From assembly GCA_031550615.1 (NCBI GenBank), contig JAVBOL010000006.1, positions 1 to 64,000 of the forward strand: a DNA stretch of 64,000 nucleotides, given 5' to 3'. The position numbers were made by a program, and so were the translations under genes. Positions 17,655 to 27,700 of this stretch are shown piece after piece. Source of the stretch: JAVBOW01 sp031550615. GTDB lineage: Bacteria > Bacteroidota > Bacteroidia > Bacteroidales > Rikenellaceae. Positions within the stretch are counted from its first letter, which is position 1, and every line of letters begins with the position of its first letter. Below the pieces are notes generated by a model. That model searched no databases. It saw nothing but the letters and a program-made list of their open reading frames with translations, and was not told the DNA's origin.

Positions 17655-18458
17655 TTATCCTATGAAGTTTTCCTTGTCGTCGGCCTTGAAAACGGACATC
17701 GCGCAGCTTTCCGAAGCGCTCATGCCGGTCGAGGTGCCGTAGGTTTCTTTGACGTCTTTCGCCAGTTTGATCGTCAGCAGGTGGATCGGAATGCCCACGG
17801 GGCACGCCCTGCCGCATTCGCCGCACTCGATGCAGCGTCCGGCAAGGTGCATGGCCCTCATCGCATGCCACTCGGTGTTACCGTGCGTACTCGCCCCCAC
17901 GGGGATCCATTGGGGCTGGTTCTGCTCGACGGTGCACTGGGTGCAGTAGCACAGCGGGCACGCCTGGCGGCATGCGTAACACTTGATGCAATTCTCCATC
18001 TCGGCTTGCCAGAAGGCGTAACGCTCTGCGGCGCTCATCGCTTCGAGTTTGGCGAGTGTCAGCAGGTCTTCTTCGCTCAGCGTGGCCGTATTGCCGGCTA
18101 TCCACGCCTCCATCTCGGCGAACGTTTTCAGCACGGCGGCCTTGCCCGCCCTGTCATAGGCTATGGCGACCACGCCCCCATCCCTGAATTGCTTTTCGGC
18201 GGCCAACCTTAATATGCTGCGCACGGCCTGTACGCCGCCGGCGAGGGCAGCTTTGCCCAGCCGGGCGATCTCTTTCTTGTAGAGGTACATCGCGAGGTTC
18301 TGCGTCGCGCGGGCGTCGTAAACGAGCGCCGCGGCGCCCACGGCGTCGGTGGCGAAAGCGGGCCTGAGGCGACCTGCGCTGCCCTCGGCGTAACCTATCA
18401 CAACCTGCACGTCGCCTTTGGAGAGCAGGTCTGCGGCTATATCTTTGAGGTTTTCCAT
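17655..18458 (-). CDS. flxC: FlxC-like 4Fe-4S dicluster protein
   Basis: A 267-residue protein. Its C-terminal part carries CIKCYACRQACPLCYCTQC and CIECGECGRACPVG, a pattern for two [4Fe-4S] clusters; the N-terminal 130 residues form an alpha/beta domain without clusters. It matches the coenzyme-F420-hydrogenase-like or ferredoxin subunit called FlxC in Flx-Hdr operons. It likely relays electrons to FlxD. Gaps of 3 bases on both sides place it firmly in the operon. Confidence 0.75.
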   Translation of the reverse strand: MENLKDIAADLLSKGDVQVVIGYAEGSAGRLRPAFATDAVGAAALVYDARATQNLAMYLYKKEIARLGKAALAGGVQAVRSILRLAAEKQFRDGGVVAIAYDRAGKAAVLKTFAEMEAWIAGNTATLSEEDLLTLAKLEAMSAAERYAFWQAEMENCIKCYACRQACPLCYCTQCTVEQNQPQWIPVGASTHGNTEWHAMRAMHLAGRCIECGECGRACPVGIPIHLLTIKLAKDVKETYGTSTGMSASESCAMSVFKADDKENFIG

Positions 18459-18461
18459 AGC

Positions 18462-18899
18462 TTATTCTTCCCAGATTTCGTTTGCCGTTTTGTGGTAGGC
18501 CTCGTAGGGGCCCAACTCGCGGATCTTGTCGGCTGTGGTGTTTACCACGTCGGCCCATTTCGCGCCCTCGGCTGCCGACACCCACGTGAAGGTGATGCGG
18601 TTCACGTCGATGCCCATGAAATCGAGCAGCGAACGGAACACCGTCCAGCGCCTACGTGCGTGGAAGTTGCCCGAGGTGTAGTGGCAGTCGTTGGGGTGGC
18701 ACCCCGACACGATCACCCCGTCCGCGCCGTTGGCGAAAGCTTTCAGGAGCAGCATGAAGTCGATGCGCCCCGTACACGGGAAGCGGATGATCTTCACGTC
18801 GGGCGAATATTTGATGCGGCTCGTGCCCGTGAGGTCCGCCCCGGCGTAGGTGCACCAGTTGCAGACGAAGGCTACTATTTTAGGTGAGAACTCTTCCAT
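18462..18899 (-). CDS. flxD: FlxD / MvhD-like [2Fe-2S] subunit
   Basis: A 145-residue protein of the MvhD family that docks electron donors onto HdrA. The cysteine pattern CNWCTYAG, FPCTGRID and GCHPNDCHY is the family signature for its [2Fe-2S] cluster. I set the start at the ATG at 18899, 2 bases after the hdrA stop; a TTG two codons earlier would overlap hdrA by 4 bases. The position directly after hdrA fits the role of linking Flx to Hdr. Confidence 0.85.
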   Translation of the reverse strand: MEEFSPKIVAFVCNWCTYAGADLTGTSRIKYSPDVKIIRFPCTGRIDFMLLLKAFANGADGVIVSGCHPNDCHYTSGNFHARRRWTVFRSLLDFMGIDVNRITFTWVSAAEGAKWADVVNTTADKIRELGPYEAYHKTANEIWEE

Positions 18900-18901
18900 A
18901 A

Positions 18902-20902
18902 TCAATTATTGAGCAGTGCTATGACTTCCTGGTAAACCTGTTTGTTCGAGTAGCCGTCCAGGTCGATGGACTTGCTGCGGCAGAACGACACGCAAGTGCC
19001 GCAGCCCTGGCAGAGCCCCGGGTTGACACGTGCGGCCACCTTGACCACCTCGCCCGCGCGGTTTTTGATCTCCTCGCGATCGATGGCCTGGTAGGGGCAC
19101 ACCGAGGCGCACATGCCGCACGCCATGCATGTCGAGAAGATGGGAGGCGCGCAACGGTTGACGCGGGCTACGATAGGCTCACGTGTGAGTTCGCTGTTGG
19201 AGAACAGGCCGATCACCTTGGCTGCCGCGCCCGAGGCCGCGGCCACCGATTCGGGGATGTCCTTGGGCGCCTGGCACGCTCCGGCGAGGTATATGCCCGC
19301 CGTGTTGGTCTCCACGGGCTTGAGCTTGGGGTGCGCCTCGGCGAAGAACTTGTACGCGTCATACGACACGTGCAGCTTCTGAGCCAGCGCCTCGGAGCCG
19401 GGGCTCGAAACCGCTGCCGAAGCCAGCACCACCATGTCTGCCTCGATCTCGACGGGTTTGCCGCCCATAAGTGTGTCCGCGCCCTTGACGATCAGCTTGC
19501 CGTTTTTCTCGTAGATGGTCGACACGCGGCCACGGATGTATTTCGCTCCGTCCTCCTCGATGGCGCGACGGGTGAATTCGTCGTAGTTCTTGCCCGCCGA
19601 ACGGATATCCATATAGAAGACGTAGGGCGTGCCCTCGTGCACCTTATGCTTATAGAGCATGGCGTGCTTGGCGGTGTACATGCAGCAGATCTTGCTGCAA
19701 TAGGGGATGCCTTTCTGTGGGTCGCGCGATCCGGCGCAAGCCAGGAAGACCACCTTTTCGGGCACCGTGCCGTCCGAGGGGCGGCGTATCTCGCCTTTGG
19801 TGGGGCCCGAGGCCGAGGCGAGGCGCTCGAACTGCAGTCCGGTTATCACGTCCTTGTAGCGACCGTAGCCATATTCGGGGAAGAAATCCGCGCCTTTGAC
19901 CTCGAAGCCCGTGGCGAGCACTATCGCTCCGGCCTGTACCTCGATTATCTCGTCCTGCTGCTCGTAGTTTATCGCTCCGGTGGGGCATATCTTACTGCAC
20001 ACGCCGCACTTGCCCGTCTTGAACCATGTGCAGTTGGCGCGGTCGATGACCGGTTTGTTGGGCACGGCCTGAGGGAAAGGGGTGTAGATCGCCGTGCGCG
20101 TTGCCAATCCCTGCTCGAATTCGCTGGGGATGCGTTTCTGGGGACACTTGGTGGTGCACAGTCCGCAGCCGGTGCAGGTCTTTTCGTCGACGCTCTTGGC
20201 CTTTTTGCGGATGCGCACGTTGAAGTTGCCGATAAAGCCGTCCATGCTCTCCACCTCGGCGAAGGTGTAAAGGGTGATGTTGGGGTGCTGCGCCACCTCC
20301 ACCATGCGGGGGGTGAGGATGCACTGCGAGCAGTCCAGGGTGGGGAAGGTTTCCGAGAGCTGCGACATGTGCCCGCCGATGGAGGGCTCCCTCTCGACCA
20401 TTATGACCTGATGTCCGCCGTTGGCTATGTCCAGGGCGGCCTGGATTCCTGCCACGCCGCCGCCCACCACGACCGCCGTCTTGCTGACCGGCACTTTGAT
20501 CGGCTCCAGGGGGTGGTTGTCCTTTACCTTGGCCACGAGGGTGCGCACCAGGTCGAAGGCCTTTTGGGTGGTAGCCTCGCCTTTTTCGTGCACCCATGAG
20601 CAATGCTCGCGGATGTTGGCCATCTCGCACATGTAAGGATTGATGCCCCCCTCGGCGCACGCTTTGCGGAACGTTGGCTCGTGCATGCGCGGCGAACAGG
20701 CCGAAACGACCACGCCCGTCAGGCCGTGCTCCTTTATGGCCTCCTTGATCTTGGTCTGGCCGGGGTCGGAACACATATATTTATAGTCGGTGCTGAAGGC
20801 GACGCCCGGCAGGTCGGCTGCCAGCTGCGACACCTTTTCGCAATCCACGGTGGCCGAGATATTCTCGCCGCAGTGGCATATGAAAACTCCTATCTTTGCC
20901 AT
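18902..20902 (-). CDS. hdrA: Heterodisulfide reductase subunit A, electron-bifurcating flavoprotein
   Basis: A 666-residue protein of full HdrA length. It begins MAKIGVFICHCGENI, has the FAD-binding GGGVAGIQAALDIANGG (about 147-163), TLDCSQCILTPRM (about 188-200), and several ferredoxin-type motifs: CTGCGLCTTKCP (about 243-254), CTWFKTGKCGVCSKICP, and C-terminal CMACGMCASVCP and CQGCGTCVSFC. In characterised relatives the FAD splits an electron pair between ferredoxin and a disulfide. No selenocysteine codon is used. It sits 3 bases downstream of hdrB. Confidence 0.92.
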   Translation of the reverse strand: MAKIGVFICHCGENISATVDCEKVSQLAADLPGVAFSTDYKYMCSDPGQTKIKEAIKEHGLTGVVVSACSPRMHEPTFRKACAEGGINPYMCEMANIREHCSWVHEKGEATTQKAFDLVRTLVAKVKDNHPLEPIKVPVSKTAVVVGGGVAGIQAALDIANGGHQVIMVEREPSIGGHMSQLSETFPTLDCSQCILTPRMVEVAQHPNITLYTFAEVESMDGFIGNFNVRIRKKAKSVDEKTCTGCGLCTTKCPQKRIPSEFEQGLATRTAIYTPFPQAVPNKPVIDRANCTWFKTGKCGVCSKICPTGAINYEQQDEIIEVQAGAIVLATGFEVKGADFFPEYGYGRYKDVITGLQFERLASASGPTKGEIRRPSDGTVPEKVVFLACAGSRDPQKGIPYCSKICCMYTAKHAMLYKHKVHEGTPYVFYMDIRSAGKNYDEFTRRAIEEDGAKYIRGRVSTIYEKNGKLIVKGADTLMGGKPVEIEADMVVLASAAVSSPGSEALAQKLHVSYDAYKFFAEAHPKLKPVETNTAGIYLAGACQAPKDIPESVAAASGAAAKVIGLFSNSELTREPIVARVNRCAPPIFSTCMACGMCASVCPYQAIDREEIKNRAGEVVKVAARVNPGLCQGCGTCVSFCRSKSIDLDGYSNKQVYQEVIALLNN

Positions 20903-20905
20903 ATT

Positions 20906-21793
20906 TTAGTTGCTTTCCTCTTGTTGTTTCTTCTGTTGGGCCAACTTTTTCCAGTCGACTTTCACGATGTGGCGGCGTGTGCCGGTCTGCCTGTCGTCCA
21001 GCCCGCACGCCAGGCCGATGGCCTGGGTGATGTAGAGCACCGGGATGCCGGTCTTGCGGCCCAGGAACTTGTCTATCGCACCTCGGCGAAGATCGAGGTT
21101 GGACTGGCACATGGGACAGGCGACGATGATCGCCTCCGCGCCGCGGTCGACGGCCTCATTCACTATGCGCGCCGAGAGTTTAGTGGCCACGGCGGATTGC
21201 GAAACCGAAAGCGAAGCGCCGCAGCACTCGGTCTTGAAGGGCCACTCCACGCACTCGGCGCCCAGGGAGGCCATCACTTCGTCCATCGAGCGCGGGTCCT
21301 CCTGACGGTCGAAGCCGAGCACCTCGTGGGGGCGCACCAACAGGCAGCCGTAGTAGCACGCCACCTTGCCGGCGAAGTCCTTGACCATTTTGGATGGCAG
21401 CTCCGGGGCGATGTACTCCTGTATGAATTCGATCACGTTCATTATGCGGATCGGGAGCCTTAACTCCATGCCGATCACCCCTTCGACCTCTTTGCGCAGT
21501 TTCGCGTCTTTGAGCTCGTGCGCAGTGACGGCCAGACGGTTGTAGCACGCCGCGCAGGGCACCAGGATCGCGTCCATTCCCGCCGCCGCGGCGTTGGCCA
21601 GTATGCGCGCGGGCAGGGCCAGCGAGAGGGTGCGGTTGAGGTTGTGCGCCGCCGTCGCCCCGCAGCAGTTCCAGTCGGGCACGTGTTTCAATTCGATGCC
21701 GAAAAGGGCCGCCAATGACTCGACCGACTCGTTATACTCCCTCGAAGTCCCTTCGAGCGAACACCCGGGGTAGTATCCTAATGTTTTTGACAT
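20906..21793 (-). CDS. hdrB: Heterodisulfide reductase subunit B
   Basis: A 295-residue protein with two CCG domains, which hold the noncubane [4Fe-4S] clusters that reduce disulfides. The first has YYPGCS, WNCCGATA and PCAACYN; the second has CYYGCLLV, ECCGASLS and CPMCQSN. I chose the ATG at 21793 because MSKTLGYYPGCS is the conserved N-terminus; the frame stays open upstream only across hdrC. It overlaps the end of hdrC by 16 bases, which suggests translational coupling. Both clusters appear intact, so the subunit should be active. Confidence 0.9.
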   Translation of the reverse strand: MSKTLGYYPGCSLEGTSREYNESVESLAALFGIELKHVPDWNCCGATAAHNLNRTLSLALPARILANAAAAGMDAILVPCAACYNRLAVTAHELKDAKLRKEVEGVIGMELRLPIRIMNVIEFIQEYIAPELPSKMVKDFAGKVACYYGCLLVRPHEVLGFDRQEDPRSMDEVMASLGAECVEWPFKTECCGASLSVSQSAVATKLSARIVNEAVDRGAEAIIVACPMCQSNLDLRRGAIDKFLGRKTGIPVLYITQAIGLACGLDDRQTGTRRHIVKVDWKKLAQQKKQQEESN

Positions 21794-22341
21794 GACTGTT
21801 CCGATTTTTTGAATATGCTGCGCATGCCTTTGGTGCCTTTGATGCTTTCGGGCAGCAACGAGAGTTTGCCTTTGAAGTACATGACGGGGGCCAGCAGTAC
21901 GTCCTGCCACAGTTTGCCGCTGCGCATTTTGTAGTCGGCCACCATGCCCACCTCGTAGGAGCGTCCGGTGTGGCGTATCATATCGAGGAACGAGCGGTGG
22001 AAAGCCACGATATGGCGCGAGGCCTGGCGGTCGGCAAGCCCTTCGGCCAGCGAACGTTGGCGCAGGAAGTCCATCGCTTTGGGGATGTCCACGCCCATGG
22101 GGCAGCGCGAGATGCACATTTCGCACGAGGCGCACATCCAGATCGCCTTGCTGCCCAGCAGTTCGCGCTCTATCGCCGGGTCTTCGGTTTGCAGCATCCG
22201 CATCACGGCGCTCGACGTGTGGTCCATATCCGTGGCGATAGGGCACCCGGCGGAGCACTTGCCGCACTGGTAGCACCGGGCGGCCTCGACGCCCGTAGCG
22301 CGGGCGAGGGATGCGGCCAATGAGTTGTTATGAGAGTCCAT
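21778..22341 (-). CDS. hdrC: Heterodisulfide reductase subunit C
   Basis: A 187-residue iron-sulfur protein. Two [4Fe-4S] motifs are present in the N-terminal half: CYQCGKCSAGCP and CASCEMCISRCPMG. The remainder is helical with DFLRQRSLAEGLADRQ and a basic C-terminus. HdrC passes electrons from HdrA to HdrB. It is the first gene of the hdrCBA-flxDCBA transcript. Upstream, the minus strand carries a TATATTTG box at 22433-22440, about 90 bases before the start. Confidence 0.9.
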   Translation of the reverse strand: MDSHNNSLAASLARATGVEAARCYQCGKCSAGCPIATDMDHTSSAVMRMLQTEDPAIERELLGSKAIWMCASCEMCISRCPMGVDIPKAMDFLRQRSLAEGLADRQASRHIVAFHRSFLDMIRHTGRSYEVGMVADYKMRSGKLWQDVLLAPVMYFKGKLSLLPESIKGTKGMRSIFKKSEQSCQKH

Positions 22342-22613
22342 AGTCAGTAATTAGCATTCTGTCAATCGCAAATATGGGTGATTTATGGCGGAAATGTTAG
22401 TACTTTTTGGTGATTTGCAGGGTTAAAATAACCAAATATAAATGTATTTAGCAACTATTAAACGGGTATGCGTGCAAAAAAAAATGCAAAACCGCTCCGC
22501 AGGGCGCTGTCGCCGTGCCCGGTCACGGCAATTTTTCCGAACGTTATTTCATTAACAGTTTGGGGATAAAAATATTTTCGCGGGGCATGCGCAGCGCTTT
22601 CCCCCTGATCTGT

Positions 22614-22669
22614 TGCGTTTTCATGCCGCCTGAGCGTCAGAGTCGCCGGGCAGATGTGGTGAAAACGCA
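22614..22669 (+). other. Inverted repeat upstream of kup
   Basis: TGCGTTTTCA (22614-22623) and TGAAAACGCA (22660-22669) are perfect 10-bp arms. The 36-base interior contains a nested CTGA-GCG-TCAG hairpin. It lies just upstream of the predicted -7 box, so it could be an operator or upstream element, or a structured RNA if transcription starts further upstream. Confidence 0.5.
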
Positions 22670-22700
22670 CCGGGAGAGGATAACGGCGACCCTAAATAGA

Positions 22701-22708
22701 TACCTTTG
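22701..22708 (+). promoter_or_regulatory. -7 box for kup
   Basis: TACCTTTG, an exact TAnnTTTG match, 30 bases upstream of the kup ATG. Confidence 0.5.
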
Positions 22709-22738
22709 GCCCGTGAAACTTGTAAATCGGTTAGGAAA

Positions 22739-24661
22739 ATGATCAAAAAAGATTCAGCTGCCCCCCATGGCAACCCCGCTTTCGGGGTGATGGGGGTAAT
22801 AGTGGCCCTGGGGATAGTTTACGGCGATATAGGCACCTCTCCGCTATACGTAATGAAGGCCGTGCTCAACGCGCTGCCGTACAACAGGCCAGAGCTTATC
22901 ATCGGGGCGGTGTCGTGCGTGATCTGGACACTCACGCTGCAAACCACCTTCAAATACATAATGCTGACCCTCAGGGCGGACAACAAGGGCGAAGGGGGCG
23001 TGCTGTCGCTATTCGCGCTGGTGCGCAAAAAATACCGGTGGACCTATGTGATCGCCGCCGTGGGTGCTGCCACGTTGCTGGCCGACGGGGTTATAACGCC
23101 CTCGATCACGGTCACTTCGGCCATAGAGGGGCTGCACAACGTCTACTCGAATGTGCCCGTGGTGCCGGTGACGGTGGCGATAGTGGTGCTGTTGTTCCTG
23201 GTGCAGCCGCTGGGCACGGCGTCGCTCGGCAAACTCTTCGGGATCGTGATGGCGGGATGGTTCGTGATGCTCGGCGTGCTCGGTTTTTCCCATTTTATAG
23301 ACTATCCGGCCATCGCGAAGGCATTCAACCCCCTGTATGCCGTGCGCTTTATCGCCGAAAGTCCCAATGTGCTCTTTATACTCGGGGCGATATTCCTCTG
23401 TACCACGGGTGCGGAGGCACTGTATTCCGACCTGGGGCATTGCGGATTGCGCAACATACGCGCCTCGTGGGTGATAGTTAAAACGGCGCTTATAATCAAC
23501 TACCTGGGACAGGGGGCGTGGGCCATTTCCAATCCCGAGGCGGCTGTGGTGCCCGACCTTAACCCGTTTTTCGAGATCATGCCCCCGTGGTTTTTCGCGG
23601 TCGGCGTGGGCATGGCCACAATGGCCGCGGTCATAGCCAGCCAGGCGCTTATAAGCGGCTCTTTCACCATTATCGCCGAGGCCGTGTCGCTCGACCTGTG
23701 GCCCAACGTCAAGATCAAGTATCCCACCTCCATAAAGGGGCAGATGTATATTCCCGGGATCAACTTCATGTTGCTGGCGCTCTGCCTGGCTGTGATATTG
23801 CTATTCCGCTCGTCGAGCAACATGGAGGCGGCGTACGGCCTGTCGATCAGCATCGCGATGCTGATGACCACCCTGCTGCTGTTTTTCTACATGGGTGTGC
23901 GCAAATATCCCCTGTGGGTGCGCCTGTCTGTCACATTGTGCTTTCTGTGTGTGGAGACGGGCTTCCTTATAGCCAACAGCATGAAATTCACGCACGGCGG
24001 CTACCTGACCATACTGATCGCCGGGATGGTCTTCGCGGTTATGTTCATCTGGTATAACGGCCGCCGCATCAAGAACCGCTGCGTGACCTACGAGAAGGTC
24101 GCGCCCATAGTGCCTGTGCTGGAGGCGATGGGTGCCGACGTGCAGATACCGAAATACGCCACGCACCTGGTCTACGTCACCCGTGCGAAATTTGCCGGCG
24201 ATATAGAGAGCAAGATAGTGCATTCGCTCATCAACCGTCCCAAGAGGGCGGACACATATTGGTTCGTGTACATGCGGCGCAGCGACGCCCCGTACGAATT
24301 CTCGTACAATGTGTCGGAGCTCTCGCCCGGCAGGATCTTCCGCATCGACATCACGGCGGGCTTCAAGCAGGGCATACATATCGACGACTACCTGAAACAT
24401 ATCGCCGCGCAGATGGAAAGCTGCGGCCAGGTCGACCTGCGCAGCCGCTACCCCTCGTTGCGCAACCACGGCCAGCAGGGCGATTTCCGTTTCGTGGTCG
24501 TCGAGCGTGTTATGCGCAACAGCATCATGCTGCCGGTAAGCAAAAAGATAATACTCACCCTGTACGGCGCCATACAGCGCCTGACGACATCAGACGCCAG
24601 GGTGCTCGACCTCGACCCCTCGAACGTGACACGCGAAACCGCCCCTCTCGTGCGGCGTTAG
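22739..24661 (+). CDS. kup: Kup-family potassium uptake protein
   Basis: A 640-residue transporter that brings in potassium with protons across the inner membrane. The N-terminal GIVYGDIGTSPLYVMK is diagnostic, followed by NKGEGGVLSLFAL and about 12 membrane segments to about residue 440. A soluble C-terminal domain of about 200 residues follows. I chose the ATG at 22739; an in-frame TTG at 22706 falls inside the promoter box. It is monocistronic, ended by a strong bidirectional terminator. Confidence 0.92.
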   Translation: MIKKDSAAPHGNPAFGVMGVIVALGIVYGDIGTSPLYVMKAVLNALPYNRPELIIGAVSCVIWTLTLQTTFKYIMLTLRADNKGEGGVLSLFALVRKKYRWTYVIAAVGAATLLADGVITPSITVTSAIEGLHNVYSNVPVVPVTVAIVVLLFLVQPLGTASLGKLFGIVMAGWFVMLGVLGFSHFIDYPAIAKAFNPLYAVRFIAESPNVLFILGAIFLCTTGAEALYSDLGHCGLRNIRASWVIVKTALIINYLGQGAWAISNPEAAVVPDLNPFFEIMPPWFFAVGVGMATMAAVIASQALISGSFTIIAEAVSLDLWPNVKIKYPTSIKGQMYIPGINFMLLALCLAVILLFRSSSNMEAAYGLSISIAMLMTTLLLFFYMGVRKYPLWVRLSVTLCFLCVETGFLIANSMKFTHGGYLTILIAGMVFAVMFIWYNGRRIKNRCVTYEKVAPIVPVLEAMGADVQIPKYATHLVYVTRAKFAGDIESKIVHSLINRPKRADTYWFVYMRRSDAPYEFSYNVSELSPGRIFRIDITAGFKQGIHIDDYLKHIAAQMESCGQVDLRSRYPSLRNHGQQGDFRFVVVERVMRNSIMLPVSKKIILTLYGAIQRLTTSDARVLDLDPSNVTRETAPLVRR

Positions 24662-24672
24662 CCAAAGCAAAA

Positions 24673-24699
24673 AAGAGCGCCCCGATCCGGGGCGCTCTT
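24673..24699. terminator. Bidirectional terminator between kup and the BACON operon
   Basis: AAGAGCGCCCCG (24673-24684) and CGGGGCGCTCTT (24688-24699) form a 12-bp perfect stem with a three-base loop. It serves both converging transcripts. Confidence 0.85.
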
Positions 24700-24721
24700 A
24701 GTTAAGTTACTGGTATCCTGT

Positions 24722-27700
24722 TTACGGTAAGGGCGGATTCAGCGGCAGCCTGAAATTGTTCGTCATGAGCATATCCAAGGTAAGGGTCTGCGTGAAAGGA
24801 TAAGCCGAAATGTAGACGTAGAGTTTGGCCGCGTACTGAAGATTGAACGCATCATCCACGTCACCCGTGTAAAAATGGCCTGGATAGAGGTTCAATACCG
24901 AGTTGCAGTTGATCGAGATCACGGAAGCGTCCGCTCCCGCTGCGTTCAGGATGTAGTTGTGCGAACCGTCGGTCCCCGTACCGTTGACCAGATCCCTGAC
25001 CACGGCAGCCTGTCCCGGTAAATTCTCGATGTATACGGTCAGCGGTGCGAATGCGCTGCCGTTCCATAGCGGGCGCGACCATGTCTTGAAGAACCCATCG
25101 CTGTAGTCATACGCCCAGTCGCTGGTAAGGCTGAGGGTGGTGAGATTTACGCCGCTCGCGCGGGTAAGGGTCAGGTATGACATATTGCGGGCGCTCTGGC
25201 TCACGTTGATCGAGTAATAGCCCGTCATGCCGGTCGAGGTGTTCCTGGCCCTGATCACTATGACGCCTTCGCGCACGTAGTCGTTGACCGAAGTGCCCGA
25301 GTATTCGCTTACTGAGTAGGTCAGCGTGGCGTTGGGAACAGTTACGACCATCCATGCCGGTTTAGAAACTACCGAGAGGGTGACGCCGCTCTGGGTCGAC
25401 AGGGAGATGGTTGCCGGGGTAGCCGCTGCTATCTCCTGGTAGCCCAGGCCGATGTATGTGGGCAGACCCGAGATGGTCGGGACGGCTGCCGCATACTGGC
25501 GTACGGTCACGTAGTATACCGACGTGGCGCTGCTCGACGTGCTGCTTGCCGTCAGGGCGATGATCGCCTCGCGGTTTACCGAGGTGGCGTTCTGGAGCAG
25601 CGAGAAGTTGAGCACCGAGCCAGTTGCGTCGACACCCGTGATCCACGAGGGAGTGCCTACGAGCGCTGCGTTTACTGTAGCGCCGTTAATCGGGTTCAGG
25701 GGCAGGGTGCCGTTCTGAGCCGTAGCGTCGAAGGTCAGAAGGCCCTGTGGAACGCTGATCGCGGGGATCGAGGGCGCGGTCTGGCGCACGGTCACGTAGT
25801 ACGTAGCCGCCTTGCTGTTGTTGGAGGCATACAGGGTGAGAGTAGCCTCGCGCGAAGCACCTGCACTGCCGTCGTAGGCCTGAACCGTGAAGTCGAGCGT
25901 AGACGAAGACGTAACGACTGGCGAAGTGATCCATGACGGGATGGTGCCCACGACGCTCACGCTGGTGGCGTTCGCGCCGGCGATGGGCAGGCTCTTGGCG
26001 CCGCCGAGGAAGTCGAATACCATCTCCTGAGAGGGAACGCTGAGCGAAGGCATGCCTTCGGCGAACTGGCGCACGGTGATGTAGTACTTCGTCGTTTCGG
26101 CGTTGGCGCTCGTGGCGGTCAGGGTCACATAGCCTTCGCGGTCAGCGCCTGTGGTGTTGGCGGCCAGGGTGATGGTCACAGAAGAGGCGGTCTTACCGGC
26201 GGTGATCCATGAGAAGCCCGTCGCGTTGACCGTGAATGTCGTGTTCGAAGCGGGGCTCACGGGAAGCGCGATAGTACCTGCGGCGGCGCTGTGGGTCACA
26301 ACGTCCATAGCCATGCTCATAGAGGGCTTGGCGGGTGCATCTTGGTGCACGGGCAGGTAGTAGTACGACGGGTTGCTGTTGCTGTTGGTCGCCTTGAGGG
26401 TTATCACGCACTCGCGGCAGTCGCCCGACGCGCCGCCCGTGAAGGTCATGTAGTCGAATACGAGGTTGCCCGAGGCGTCGATTTCGTAGCCCGACACCCA
26501 TGCCTCCGAAACGTTGACCACGCTTACGTTAGCGCCGTTCTGCGCACCCAGGTAGACAACTTTGCTGCCTCCGGTCGAGCCGAGGGTCACCTGTGCGGGC
26601 AGCTGGCTGATCGTAGCCGCGGCTTGCGGGTACTGAACCACGGTCACATAGTAGGTGGCGGTGGTCAGGTTGGTGTTGGTCGCGGTCAGGGTCACGATAG
26701 CCTCGCGCACTTCGCCGGTCGTGTTGACGGTAAGAACTACGCTCAGCGTGTTAGATGCTACGCTGGCCGATGTGATCCACGTTGCGTTTTCGCTTGCCTG
26801 TACGTTCGTGCCGTTCTGTATACCCAGGGGTAAAGTCAGCGTACCCGCCGTGTAGTCGTGCGATATCGCGGTGGTGGGAACGGTGATAGCTGGCAGCTCG
26901 GGAGCATTCTGGCGCACGGTCAGGTAGTGGTAGCTGTCGTTGGCGTTCGAATTGCGCGCACGCAGGGTTATCACCGCCTCGCGGGTCTGGCCTTCCTGGC
27001 CGCCGTTGAATTTAGTTACGCTGAAATTCAGGTTGCCTGTGCCGGCGTTGATCGTAACGCCTGTGATCCAGTTGGGCAGCAAGGTCTGGTTGACCAGTGT
27101 TACGGTAGCGCCGTTCATAGCATTGAGCGAGACCACCTTGAAGCCGGCCTGTGAGTCGTAGACCACGGTCTGGGGCAGCTGGCTGATGGCGGGAGCCGAT
27201 TGCGGGTACTGAACCACGGTCACATAGTAGGTGGCGGTGGTCGAGTTGGCGTTGGTGGCGGTCAGCGTAACGATGCTTTCGCGGATTTCGGCGGTGTTGT
27301 TGATGGCCATGTCCACGGTCAGGATATTACCTGCGGTGCTCACAGAGTTGATCCACGTTGCCGCTGCGTCTTTGGCAGCCGAAACGGTCGTGCCGACCTG
27401 GGCGCTCAGGGGCAGGGTGGCGATGCCAGCCGTGTAGTCGTGCGACATCGCGGTGGCGGGAATGCTGATCGAGGGGAGCTCGGGCGCATTCTGGCGCACG
27501 GTCAGGTAGTAGTAGCTGTCATTGGCGTTGGTGTTGCTCGCACGCAGCACGATGACCGCTTCGCGGGTCTTGCCTGCCTGGCCGCCGGAGAATGCGGTAA
27601 CGCTGAAGTTCAGGTTGCCGGTGCCGGCGTTGATCGTGGCGCCGGTGATCCAGTTGGGCAGCATTGCCGTGTTGACAACGGATACGGTAGCACCGTTCAG

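Larger units (their letters stand above)
22342..22738. other. Intergenic control region between hdrC and kup
   Basis: A 397-base stretch with no convincing gene. It holds a minus-strand TATATTTG box (22433-22440) for the hdr operon, a small hairpin (GCCGTG 22512-22517 with CACGGC 22524-22529) followed by ATTTTT, an inverted repeat at 22614-22669, and the kup promoter box at 22701. Short frames on both strands were rejected. Confidence 0.6.

Noticed and set aside
22433..22440. Minus-strand TATATTTG as a firm promoter of the hdr operon
   Set aside because: It matches the -7 consensus, but no -33 box is found at the right distance and it leaves a 90-base leader. It is mentioned but not listed as a separate promoter.
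22458..22742. Small open frames on both strands between hdrC and kup
   Set aside because: Their translations have no recognisable domain and they overlap hairpins and the kup promoter box. The region looks non-coding.
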